Under the pieces are notes generated by a model. It was not told the DNA's origin. It did no database searches and saw only the letters and a list, made by a program, of their open reading frames with translations. A stretch of DNA of 6,237 bases from an uncultured Eubacteriales bacterium. GTDB lineage: Bacteria > Bacillota_A > Clostridia > Christensenellales > Aristaeellaceae. The stretch is taken from assembly GCA_900313545.1 (NCBI GenBank), contig OMRS01000334.1, positions 1 to 6,237 of the forward strand, given 5' to 3'. Each line of letters begins with the position of its first letter. Position 1 is the stretch's first letter. Shown here one piece after another: positions 1 through 5,990 of this stretch. A program made the position numbers and the translations under genes.

Positions 1-497
1 TTGTCGCCGTAGGACTTGTCCTGCACTTCCATGAGGAAGCAGGAGGAGACGGTCTTGATTCCGGGAGCTCCCTTGAGGATCTGCAGCGCCGGGCGCAGCA
101 CGTTGCCGGTGGAGTTGATGGCGCCGGCCACCATGGCGTCGGCATCATCCATCTTCATCATCATGGTGCCGTAGAAGAGGGTGTCCTTGTAGCACAGCTC
201 GCGGGCCTTCTCCAGCGTCATGCCCTTCTTCTCGCGGATGTGGAAGAGCTGCTCGGCATAGGCTTCCGTCTTTCCGCTGGTGGCGGGATCTTCGATCTCA
301 ACACCCTGAAGACTCACATTGAGTTCCTGTGCCTTGGCCTCGATCTCAGCCTTGGCACCCACCAGCACCACCCTGGCCAGACCCAGCTCGGTGATCTTCT
401 GGGCAGCCTGCACGGTACGGGGCTCGGTTCCTTCAGCGAGGACCACGCGCTTGACATCGGCGGCAGCTTTTGCACGAATTTGTTCAATGACGGACAT
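1..497 (-). CDS. pta: Phosphate acetyltransferase, N-terminal part (cut by window edge)
   Basis: Pta interconverts acetyl-CoA plus phosphate and acetyl phosphate plus CoA in the cytoplasm, the step before acetate kinase in fermentative ATP production. The visible 165 residues are the N-terminal half of a protein usually about 330 aa long. They begin MSVIEQIRAKAAADVKRVVL, followed by AEGTEPRTVQAAQKI, a typical Pta opening. Further on come DADAMVAGAINSTGNVLRPA and LQILKGAPGIKT, matching the conserved ADxMVxGAxxxTxxxxRPALQIIK segment of the family. The ATG is at 497-495, with a good GGGAGGA ribosome binding site at 511-505, seven bases upstream. The frame is open to position 1, so the C-terminal half and any downstream ackA lie outside the window. 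Its codon use (more AAG, GCT and GGT) is slightly less GC-extreme than its neighbours, consistent with a highly expressed gene. It is divergent from tmcAL. The family assignment is firm. Confidence 0.95.
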   Translation of the reverse strand, partial: MSVIEQIRAKAAADVKRVVLAEGTEPRTVQAAQKITELGLARVVLVGAKAEIEAKAQELNVSLQGVEIEDPATSGKTEAYAEQLFHIREKKGMTLEKARELCYKDTLFYGTMMMKMDDADAMVAGAINSTGNVLRPALQILKGAPGIKTVSSCFLMEVQDKSYGD

Positions 498-498
498 G

Positions 499-526
499 TT
501 GAAATCCTCCCTTGTTCTGCTATAAT
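499..526 (+). promoter_or_regulatory. Strong extended -10 promoter, probably for tmcAL
   Basis: TTGAAA at 499-504 matches five of six -35 consensus bases. A 16-bp spacer leads to a perfect TATAAT at 521-526, preceded by TG one base away (TGCTATAAT), an extended -10. Transcription would start near 532-534 and give a leader of about 80 nt before the tmcAL ATG at 614. The -35 box lies in the pta leader right beside the pta start codon and ribosome binding site, so this promoter is embedded in the pta 5' region. The hexamers are seen directly; the target and activity are inferred. Confidence 0.6.
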
Positions 527-561
527 TATTACGACGTTTAAGAATGAAAGCAACTCATGTC

Positions 562-591
562 ATTATACCCCATTTTCATCTCCTTTGAAAA
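562..591 (-). promoter_or_regulatory. Candidate promoter for pta
   Basis: On the minus strand a perfect TATAAT (567-562) follows TTTTCA (591-586, four of six -35 bases) with an 18-bp spacer. Transcription would begin near 555, leaving a leader of about 58 nt before the pta ATG. The -35 box sits inside the palindrome at 578-597, so a protein bound there could block it. A second, weaker candidate on the same strand is TTGCTT (553-548), a 16-bp spacer and TAATAA (531-526). Which one is used cannot be decided from sequence. Confidence 0.5.
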
Positions 592-597
592 GGAGAT
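578..597. promoter_or_regulatory. Perfect 8-bp-arm palindrome over the pta -35 box; hairpin in the tmcAL leader
   Basis: ATCTCCTT (578-585) and AAGGAGAT (590-597) are exact inverted repeats separated by TGAA. As DNA, the 20-bp site overlaps the pta -35 hexamer at 586-591 and has the size of an operator for a dimeric repressor. As RNA in the plus-strand leader, it forms a hairpin whose right arm resembles a Shine-Dalgarno sequence, but 16 bases from the tmcAL ATG, too far to serve it well. The symmetry is seen directly; the regulatory role is inferred and no known regulator motif was recognised. Confidence 0.45.
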
Positions 598-613
598 TTT
601 GCAGGAGAAACCC

Positions 614-1798
614 ATGCGCGTCTGTGCCGTCATCTGTGAATACAACCCCTTCCACAACGGCCATGCCCACCACCTGCGGCAGGCCCGTGAGCGCTCCCGC
701 GCGGACTACCTGGTCTGCGTGATGAGCGGCTGCATCACCCAGCGGGGCACCTTTGCCCGCCATGACCCCCTCTTCAGGGCCCGCACCGCCCTCCAGTGCG
801 GCGCCGACCTGGTCATCGGGCTGCCCGCCCGCTTTTCCGTGGCCCCCGCCGGAGAATTTGCCGGCGGGGCCCTGAGCCTCATCCGGGACCTCGGGGTGGT
901 CACCCACCTGTCCTTCGGCTGTGAGGAGGAGGCCCTTCCCCTGCTCTTTCCCGCCGCCCGCCTGCTCTCCCGGGAGACGCCCGCCTTCCGGGAAGCCCTC
1001 CGCCGGCAGCTCGGCCTGGGGCGCTCCTATCCCCACTCCCGCGCCGCGGCGCTTGAGGAGGCAGGCCTTCCGGGCGCAGGGGAGCTGCTCGGGCTCCCCA
1101 ACGCGTCCCTGGCCTGCGAGTATCTCATCCACCTGCCGGAGGGCATCACGCCCGTTCCCGTCCTCCGGGAGGGAGCCGGCCACGGGCAGGAACCCAGCGG
1201 GGGCTTCTGCAGCGCCGGCGCCCTGCGCACCCGTCTGGAGGCGGGCGATACCGGAAGCCTCCCGCAGTTCGTGCCCGATGCCCCCGCGCTCCTGGAGCAG
1301 GAGCGCACGGGGCGCGTCCACGAGGAGGAGGCCCTCACCCAGACGCTGCTCTATCTGCTGCGCACCACCCCGGAAGAAGACCTTGAACACATCTTCGGCA
1401 TGGAGGAGGGACTGTGCCACCGGTTCGCCCGCGCCGCCCGGGAGGCGGTCAGCCGGGAGGCCCTGCTTGGGGCGGTCAAGTGCCGCCGCTACACCCATAC
1501 CCGGCTTTCCCGCGCCGCCGCCTGTCTGCTGCTCGGGATCACCCGGGAATTCTGGCAGGCCACCCCTTCTCCCACCTTCGCCCGCATCCTGGCCTTCCGC
1601 CGGGAGGCGTCCCCCCTGATTTCAAGGATCCAGGAGTCCGCCGCAATCCCGGTGGGAACCCTCACGCGCCACTTTTCCAGGGAGGATCCCCTCTTTGCCC
1701 TGGACGTGCGCGCCCGGGACCTGTGGGCCCTGGGGTGCAGCTGTCCCTCCCTGCGCACAGGTGGCAGCGCCCTGACCTCCTCCCCCGTCATCCTCTGA
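614..1798 (+). CDS. tmcAL: tRNA(Met) cytidine acetate ligase TmcAL (YlbM/DUF795 family)
   Basis: TmcAL activates acetate with ATP to acetyl-adenylate and transfers the acetyl group to the wobble cytidine of elongator tRNA-Met, forming N4-acetylcytidine (ac4C34). The 394-aa product has the normal family length. Near the N-terminus is the nucleotidyltransferase signature EYNPFHNGH (residues 9-17), the HxGH-type ATP-binding loop. Then come CVMSGCITQRG (35-45), ADLVIGLP (64-71), FGCE (101-104), NASLACEYL (163-171) and KCRRYTHTRLSR (289-300), all at the expected spacing for the family. MSGC replaces the commoner MSGN, probably family variation. The ATG at 614 is chosen because AGGAGA at 603-608 lies five bases upstream; the open frame begins at 557, but that ATG has no ribosome binding site and would add 19 atypical residues. 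The next gene starts 24 bp after the stop, so the two are probably cotranscribed. The gene is divergent from pta, which is of interest since both act in acetate metabolism. Confidence 0.93.
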   Translation: MRVCAVICEYNPFHNGHAHHLRQARERSRADYLVCVMSGCITQRGTFARHDPLFRARTALQCGADLVIGLPARFSVAPAGEFAGGALSLIRDLGVVTHLSFGCEEEALPLLFPAARLLSRETPAFREALRRQLGLGRSYPHSRAAALEEAGLPGAGELLGLPNASLACEYLIHLPEGITPVPVLREGAGHGQEPSGGFCSAGALRTRLEAGDTGSLPQFVPDAPALLEQERTGRVHEEEALTQTLLYLLRTTPEEDLEHIFGMEEGLCHRFARAAREAVSREALLGAVKCRRYTHTRLSRAAACLLLGITREFWQATPSPTFARILAFRREASPLISRIQESAAIPVGTLTRHFSREDPLFALDVRARDLWALGCSCPSLRTGGSALTSSPVIL

Positions 1799-1822
1799 AC
1801 CCGTCCGGAAAGGAGCATGTTC

Positions 1823-2563
1823 ATGTTCAGCCTGACCCTCCCCCTTGCGCTTGTTGTCGCGTTCATCCTCTACCGTCCCATCCCCACCTCGTCAAACCCC
1901 GTCGATGCCGTGCTGCTCTTTCTGCGCCGCAAAAGCCTCTCCTTTCTGCCCGAACCCCTGCACTTCATGCTCGCGCTCAGCATTGCCGCAGCGCTTCTGG
2001 GGCTTTTGCACCCCCTGGCCTTTGCGCTGCTGTGCGCGCTGCCCCTTCGGTGCTTCTGTTCCGTCCAGAACGCCCAGCAGATCAAGGGCCGGCTGGACAG
2101 CGGCATCCATGCCGGCTCCCCGGAGGCCTATGAAAGCGACATCCTCTCCGCCCTGCAGGACATGACCCTGTCCTTCTCCCGGGAAGGCCTTCTCCCGGCA
2201 GTGCTCATGGCCCTCTTCCTTCCCCTCCGCCTGAGCCCCGGCATCGGCATGTTCCTCCTGCTTCAGTCCCTCCTGCCGGACGCGCCCCTCATGGAACTGC
2301 GCACCCGTCTTGTCTCCATGACGGACCGGCTTCTGTCCGGCCTGCTGATGCTGTGCTGCGGAGTGGTGGGCCGGCTTCCCGTGGGCATCACCGGCCAGGG
2401 TCCCTTTCCCCGCCTGGTCTCCATTCTGAAGCTGGATATGGCCCACCGGGAGGACCACATGCCCCTCTCCGGGGATATCTCCCAGGGCGCGCTGCTGCTT
2501 GGCGTGTGCCTGTGCCTGACTGTCCTCGTGCTGACGGTGCTGCTGCTCCTCCTGCGCGTATAA
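1823..2563 (+). CDS. Multi-pass membrane protein, possibly a divergent CbiB/CobD/AmpE-like protein
   Basis: I do not recognise this 246-aa protein with certainty. Hydrophobic segments lie at about residues 3-19, 47-76 (perhaps two helices), 122-152 (one or two), 168-185 and 222-245, so it is an integral membrane protein. The order of its elements recalls the cobalamin enzyme CbiB/CobD and its relative AmpE: a helix followed by a charged amphipathic stretch (SVQNAQQIKGRLDSG, 80-94), then SDILSALQDMTLSFSREGLL (105-124) where CbiB has its AENTxDGVxAPL motif, then RTRLVSMTDRLLSGLLML (160-177) like the RLDDLxNxxPARL segment. The key Glu-Asn-Thr and Asp-Gly residues are not preserved, it is shorter than the usual 300 or so residues, and no other cobalamin gene is visible, so cobinamide synthesis is not supported. 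ATG 1823 is preferred over the in-frame ATG 1817 because the AAGGAG at 1810-1815 is seven bases from the former and one from the latter. It follows tmcAL by 24 bp without a terminator and probably shares its transcript. Confidence 0.75.
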   Translation: MFSLTLPLALVVAFILYRPIPTSSNPVDAVLLFLRRKSLSFLPEPLHFMLALSIAAALLGLLHPLAFALLCALPLRCFCSVQNAQQIKGRLDSGIHAGSPEAYESDILSALQDMTLSFSREGLLPAVLMALFLPLRLSPGIGMFLLLQSLLPDAPLMELRTRLVSMTDRLLSGLLMLCCGVVGRLPVGITGQGPFPRLVSILKLDMAHREDHMPLSGDISQGALLLGVCLCLTVLVLTVLLLLLRV

Positions 2564-2599
2564 AAAAACCGGCATCCCCGAAAAAACGGGGGTGCCGGT
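2562..2599 (-). terminator. Intrinsic terminator of the FHA-SEDS-PBP operon
   Basis: Read on the minus strand, a 13-bp stem (2599-2587 with 2580-2568, one A/C mismatch, otherwise perfect and GC-rich) encloses a loop of six T, followed by a seven-T tract overlapping the stem foot (2568-2562). It begins 16 bases after the PBP stop codon, as expected for a Rho-independent terminator. On the plus strand the same stem immediately follows the stop codon of the membrane-protein gene, with a G·U pair in place of the mismatch, but is not followed by a T-tract. Its use in that direction is doubtful. Confidence 0.88.
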
Positions 2600-2615
2600 C
2601 TGTTCCTGCGGCCTT

Positions 2616-4019
2616 CTACAGTCCCATGTTGATGGCCTTTTCAAAGATCTTCCGGGCCAGGGGCGCCGCCACGGTGCCGCCGCTTCCGGCGTTTTCCACC
2701 ACGATGCTGACGGCATAGGGCGCGCGGTCATTGGTCACGTAGCCCACGAACCAGGCGTGGCTCCCCACGCTCTTGTCATCGCTGGGCTCCGCGGTGCCGG
2801 TCTTGCCGGCCACCACGTAGCCGCTGCCCAGCGCCGCCCGCCGTCCGGTCCCGTTTTTGACGGCGTTGATCATGTCCCGCTCCACCCGCCGGGCCACCTC
2901 CGGAGAGAGGGCGGTCCAGCTGGATTTCTGGGGCAGGGCGCGGTTGTGGCCGCCGGGCGTGATGATGCGGCTGATCAGCCGCGGTTCCTTCATGACCCCG
3001 TTGCAGGCCACGGCCGAGACGATCATGGCCATGTGCAGCGGCGTCACCAGCACCCGTCCCTGGCCGATGGATGACCAGGCCAGGTCCTCCGCGCTGGCAT
3101 TGTCGATGGGATAGCTGGAATTGTAGACGATCAGGTCGCTGAAGAGGTAGTTCTGGTTAAAGCCCAGCCGCTCCGCCGTATCCCCCAGCATGGTGTAGCC
3201 CAGGTCCTGGGAGATGGCGGCAAAGGCCGTGTTGCAGGAATTGGCAAAGGCCGTGGACAGGTTCTGCACGCCATGGGCCGAGTTTTCCGTCACGGAATAG
3301 CTGCCCACCGGATAATAGCCCGTGCAGTCAAAGGCAAAATCCTCCAGGTCCGGCAGGTTCTCATAGGCCGAGGCCAGGGTCACGATCTTGAAGGTGGACC
3401 CCGGCGGGTACAGGCCCTGGATAGCCCGGTTCATGAGAGGGCCGCCCTCATTGTCCACCATGGCCTCCGTGACGTTCAGGGGATCGAACTGGGGCATGGA
3501 CACCATGGACAGAATCTCGCCGGTGCGGTAGTTCATCACCACCACCGCGCCCTTCTTTCCCGCGGGGAATTCTCTGGAGATGTAGCGGGAAAGGCTTTCG
3601 CTGATGGTCAGGACCACATCGTCTCCCCGAAGCGGGGTGCCCGTGACGGCATCCTTGAGCCGCTCCATCAGGCGGGCATTGAAGCCCAGCAGGTGCTGGG
3701 CATGGAAGGTGTCCACGCCCGTGGAGACGTAGCCCTCGCTGTCTCCCACCACCTGGGAGACCGCCATGCGCACATCCCGGCTGCCGCTGTAGCTGCGCTC
3801 CCCGTTTTCATCCGTCCATGCCAGCCATGACCCCATCCGGTCCGAGACGGTTCCCATGGTGACAATCCGCTTCTGGTTGCTGATGCGGGGATTGTGGGCG
3901 TTGGCCACCCAGCGCCCGCCGTAGAAGTAGATGGAATAGCAGAAATAAAACCCGGTCAGCACAAAGCAGCCCAGGATACAGACAAGCAGCAGGCGGATGC
4001 GTCTGCGGATGACCTTCAT
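2616..4019 (-). CDS. Class B penicillin-binding protein (peptidoglycan D,D-transpeptidase, PbpA/PBP2 type)
   Basis: This membrane-anchored enzyme crosslinks peptidoglycan stem peptides on the outer face of the membrane and is the partner of the SEDS polymerase encoded just upstream. It has 467 residues: a short basic N-terminus (MKVIRRRIR), one membrane anchor (about 9-32), a small N-terminal non-catalytic module, and a transpeptidase domain from about residue 155. All three active-site motifs are intact: STFK with nucleophile Ser208 and Lys211 (in YPPGSTFK), SCN at 261-263, and KTGTAEP with KTG at 406-408. There are no PASTA repeats and no glycosyltransferase domain, and the length resembles actinobacterial PbpA more than longer FtsI or SpoVD proteins. 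The ATG at 4019-4017 overlaps the SEDS stop codon (ATGA) and has a GGAGGGAGGG ribosome binding site eight bases upstream (4037-4028). The frame extends upstream to 4232, but that part is only the SEDS gene read out of frame. Whether it serves division, elongation or sporulation cannot be told. Confidence 0.94.
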   Translation of the reverse strand: MKVIRRRIRLLLVCILGCFVLTGFYFCYSIYFYGGRWVANAHNPRISNQKRIVTMGTVSDRMGSWLAWTDENGERSYSGSRDVRMAVSQVVGDSEGYVSTGVDTFHAQHLLGFNARLMERLKDAVTGTPLRGDDVVLTISESLSRYISREFPAGKKGAVVVMNYRTGEILSMVSMPQFDPLNVTEAMVDNEGGPLMNRAIQGLYPPGSTFKIVTLASAYENLPDLEDFAFDCTGYYPVGSYSVTENSAHGVQNLSTAFANSCNTAFAAISQDLGYTMLGDTAERLGFNQNYLFSDLIVYNSSYPIDNASAEDLAWSSIGQGRVLVTPLHMAMIVSAVACNGVMKEPRLISRIITPGGHNRALPQKSSWTALSPEVARRVERDMINAVKNGTGRRAALGSGYVVAGKTGTAEPSDDKSVGSHAWFVGYVTNDRAPYAVSIVVENAGSGGTVAAPLARKIFEKAINMGL

Positions 4020-5365
4020 CCTCTGTTCCCTCCCTCCGCCATCGCCGTGCGTTCCTCCCGGTGATTGATCGCATATACGCCCTGCAGAATCCCCACCATG
4101 GCCATGCAGGTCACGTAGGAGGAACCGCCGTAGCTGAGAAAGGGCATGGTCACGCCGGTGATGGGAATCAGCTTGATCACCCCTGCCGTGATCATCAGGG
4201 TCTGGATGGACAGGGCCGCCACCGTGCCGCATCCCAGGAGCATGTTCATGGAATGCCGGCAGTTCAGGGAGGCGGAAATTCCCCTGGCAAAGAGCAGGAC
4301 GTAGATGAGCAGCAGGGCGATGCCGAACACCTGGCCCATCTGTTCACAGGCCACGGCAAAGATAAAGTCATTGTAATACGCCGGAATCTTTCCAGGGGTG
4401 CCCTGCCCCAGGCCCATCCCGTACAGTCCGCCGGAGCCGATGGCCAAGAGGGCCTGGATGATCTGGTAGCCCCCGCCCATGGGATCGCTCCAGGGATTGC
4501 GCCACATGGCCACACGCACCTTGACGTGGGCGAACATCCGGTATCCCAGCAGGGCCGCCCCCACGCCGCCGCCCAGGCCCAGCGCCGTGAGCAGCAGGTT
4601 CCCGGAGGCCACAAAGAACATGATCAGCGCGGTGAGGTAGTAGATGAGGGCGGTTCCCAGGTCCCGCTGCAGCATGAGCAGCAGCAGGCAGGCGCCCGTA
4701 AAGAGGATCGCCGGCAGCATCTGCAGCAGCGTCCTGTGGGAACTGAAATAGTAGGCCAGGGACAGGATCAGGGAGAGTTTGACAAACTCGCTGGGCTGGA
4801 TGCTGAAGCCTCCGAAGACGGGCAGCCAGTTCTTGGCGCCAAAGACCCACTGTCCAAAGATCAGGGGCAGCGTCAGCGCCACAATCCCCAGCACCATGGA
4901 CACAAGGGTCAGTCCCCGGAACCTGCGCACCCTGTCCACCACCATGGAAAAGACCACCATGATCACCAGGCCCGCCACATAAAAGATGCACTGGCGTATC
5001 CCCCGGTCCGGGGACACGGTGCACAGCAGCAGAACGCCGGTTCCGCACAGGAAATTGGTCAGGCCCATCATGAGCGGGTCCATGGAAAACCACCGGGGAA
5101 ACTTCAGCGTGGACACAAGGCCCAGGATCACCATCACCAGGGACACCACCGCAAAGGGCACCTTATGGGCCTCATCCGCCGTGGAGAAGGTCAGCAGCAT
5201 GCCAAGGCCCTCAAAGCAGGCGGTCGCCAGGGCGATGATCCAGGTCGTCACCCCCGGATTCCCGGAGAACCTGCGCGCACCCCCGGTCTCACCGCTGCGC
5301 CTGCCGGCTCTTTTGTGCGGCGCTGCTGCGCTTTTTTTCTGCAGTTTTCTCGCTGCGGCTGTCAT
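4016..5365 (-). CDS. SEDS-family peptidoglycan glycosyltransferase (FtsW/RodA/SpoVE)
   Basis: SEDS proteins are polytopic membrane enzymes that polymerise lipid II into glycan strands together with a class B PBP. The 449-aa product has a basic, Ala/Lys/Arg-rich cytoplasmic tail of about 40 residues, then about ten membrane helices. Family landmarks appear in order: GAKNWL (176-181), FSIQPSEFVKL (187-197), LQRDLGTA (232-239, normally QPDxGTA), GGGYQIIQALLAIGSGGLYG (297-316), NDFIFAVACEQMG (332-344) and GVTMPFLSYGGSS (404-416). Asp333 in NDFIFA matches the conserved Asp of the large extracellular loop needed for polymerase activity (Asp262 of E. coli RodA, Asp297 of FtsW). The ATG at 5365-5363 follows a strong GGAGGAGG (5377-5370), which fixes the start despite a 77-nt overlap with the upstream FHA gene. 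It also overlaps the PBP start by four bases, which suggests translational coupling. Sequence alone does not separate FtsW, RodA and SpoVE here; the FHA-SEDS-PbpA order favours a RodA/PbpA-like pair. Confidence 0.94.
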   Translation of the reverse strand: MTAAARKLQKKSAAAPHKRAGRRSGETGGARRFSGNPGVTTWIIALATACFEGLGMLLTFSTADEAHKVPFAVVSLVMVILGLVSTLKFPRWFSMDPLMMGLTNFLCGTGVLLLCTVSPDRGIRQCIFYVAGLVIMVVFSMVVDRVRRFRGLTLVSMVLGIVALTLPLIFGQWVFGAKNWLPVFGGFSIQPSEFVKLSLILSLAYYFSSHRTLLQMLPAILFTGACLLLLMLQRDLGTALIYYLTALIMFFVASGNLLLTALGLGGGVGAALLGYRMFAHVKVRVAMWRNPWSDPMGGGYQIIQALLAIGSGGLYGMGLGQGTPGKIPAYYNDFIFAVACEQMGQVFGIALLLIYVLLFARGISASLNCRHSMNMLLGCGTVAALSIQTLMITAGVIKLIPITGVTMPFLSYGGSSYVTCMAMVGILQGVYAINHREERTAMAEGGNRG

Positions 5366-5990
5366 GAGACCTCCTCCGTTTACTGCTGTCCGTTGCGGAC
5401 CTGTCCCGTCCGTTTTTTCTGTCAGGCTGTCTGTTCCTGCGCTCCCGTCTCAGGGAGAAGGGGGAACCGATGAATATCTCCCGGCCCTGTTTGACGCGCC
5501 TTCTGCGGGCACCGGTCACATACGGCGTCTCCATGCCGCGGGAACCGGCCGCACTCTCATAGAGGGTAAGCTTCATCCGGACCGTTCCCAGATTCAGCAC
5601 CGCACCGTTCCTGAGGACGGCTTCATCGCCGACCGACACGGGCACGTTGTCTGCCAGCATGCCGTCCCTGCGCACGGGAACCACATGAAGCTGACCCTCG
5701 TCCACCCAGAAAAAAGCGGAACGAAGGTGCACCCCCCGGCTGGGCAGGAAAATGTCGCTGACCCGGGAGGAGCCCATCATGCCCTCATAGGGAACCGGGA
5801 TGTCCTCCCCCACGGAGGCGCGCAGGTTTCCCCTCTCGATCACATGCAGCTTTCCCGCAATGCCGGCACGGCGCCATCTTCCCGCTTCCGACAGGATCTG
5901 CATGATCCCCGCCACGAACACGATCAGGATCAGAACGGCACTGATATAGCCAAAGCCCTGTGTAAACACCTGTACCCATGCATTCGACAC
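5289..5990 (-). CDS. Membrane-anchored FHA-like domain protein with a basic C-terminal tail
   Basis: With a GTG start this protein has 233 residues: an N-terminal membrane helix (about 14-34), a basic stretch just after it (RWRRAG) placing the rest in the cytoplasm, an FHA-like beta-sandwich domain (about 47-145), and a tail (about 160-233) very rich in Arg, Lys and Ser. The FHA resemblance rests on GSSRVSDIFLPS (73-84), alternating strands, and AVLRNGAVLNLG (124-135), matching the L-x-x-G-D-x-x-x-x-G element. The usual phosphothreonine-binding positions look altered (see findings), so ligand binding is uncertain. FHA proteins next to SEDS and PBP genes are known from actinobacteria (fha-rodA-pbpA) and clostridia; a scaffold or regulator for the synthase pair is inferred. 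GTG 5990-5988 is preferred because GGGGGGAG precedes it by seven bases. ATG 6020 has no ribosome binding site, and the open frame back to 6170 runs through a likely promoter. The 3' end overlaps the SEDS gene by 77 nt. Confidence 0.8.
   Translation of the reverse strand: MSNAWVQVFTQGFGYISAVLILIVFVAGIMQILSEAGRWRRAGIAGKLHVIERGNLRASVGEDIPVPYEGMMGSSRVSDIFLPSRGVHLRSAFFWVDEGQLHVVPVRRDGMLADNVPVSVGDEAVLRNGAVLNLGTVRMKLTLYESAAGSRGMETPYVTGARRRRVKQGREIFIGSPFSLRRERRNRQPDRKNGRDRSATDSSKRRRSHDSRSEKTAEKKRSSAAQKSRQAQR

Noticed and set aside
557..613. N-terminal extension of TmcAL from ATG 557
   Set aside because: There is no ribosome binding site, the extension runs through the palindrome, and family members begin just before the EYNPFHNGH motif as the ATG 614 product does.
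240..722. 160-residue plus-strand open frame across the pta 5' end
   Set aside because: It lies opposite the well-supported pta start and crosses both promoters, with no coherent protein.
563..1498. 311-residue open frame opposite tmcAL
   Set aside because: The Gly/Ala/Gln-rich translation has no family resemblance, while the plus strand carries unmistakable TmcAL motifs.
1892..2731. 279-residue open frame opposite the membrane protein, entering the PBP gene
   Set aside because: It runs through the terminator and the PBP 3' end, is low in complexity, and has no start signal.
4020..4232. 71-residue N-terminal extension of the PBP
   Set aside because: It is a His/Gly/Asp-rich out-of-frame reading of the SEDS C-terminus; ATG 4019 with ATGA overlap and a strong ribosome binding site is convincing.
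4061..5473. 470-residue open frame on the plus strand opposite the SEDS gene
   Set aside because: The composition (His/Gln/Gly-rich, no hydrophobic core), the absence of a ribosome binding site and its exact position over a clear SEDS gene mark it as a GC-rich antisense shadow.
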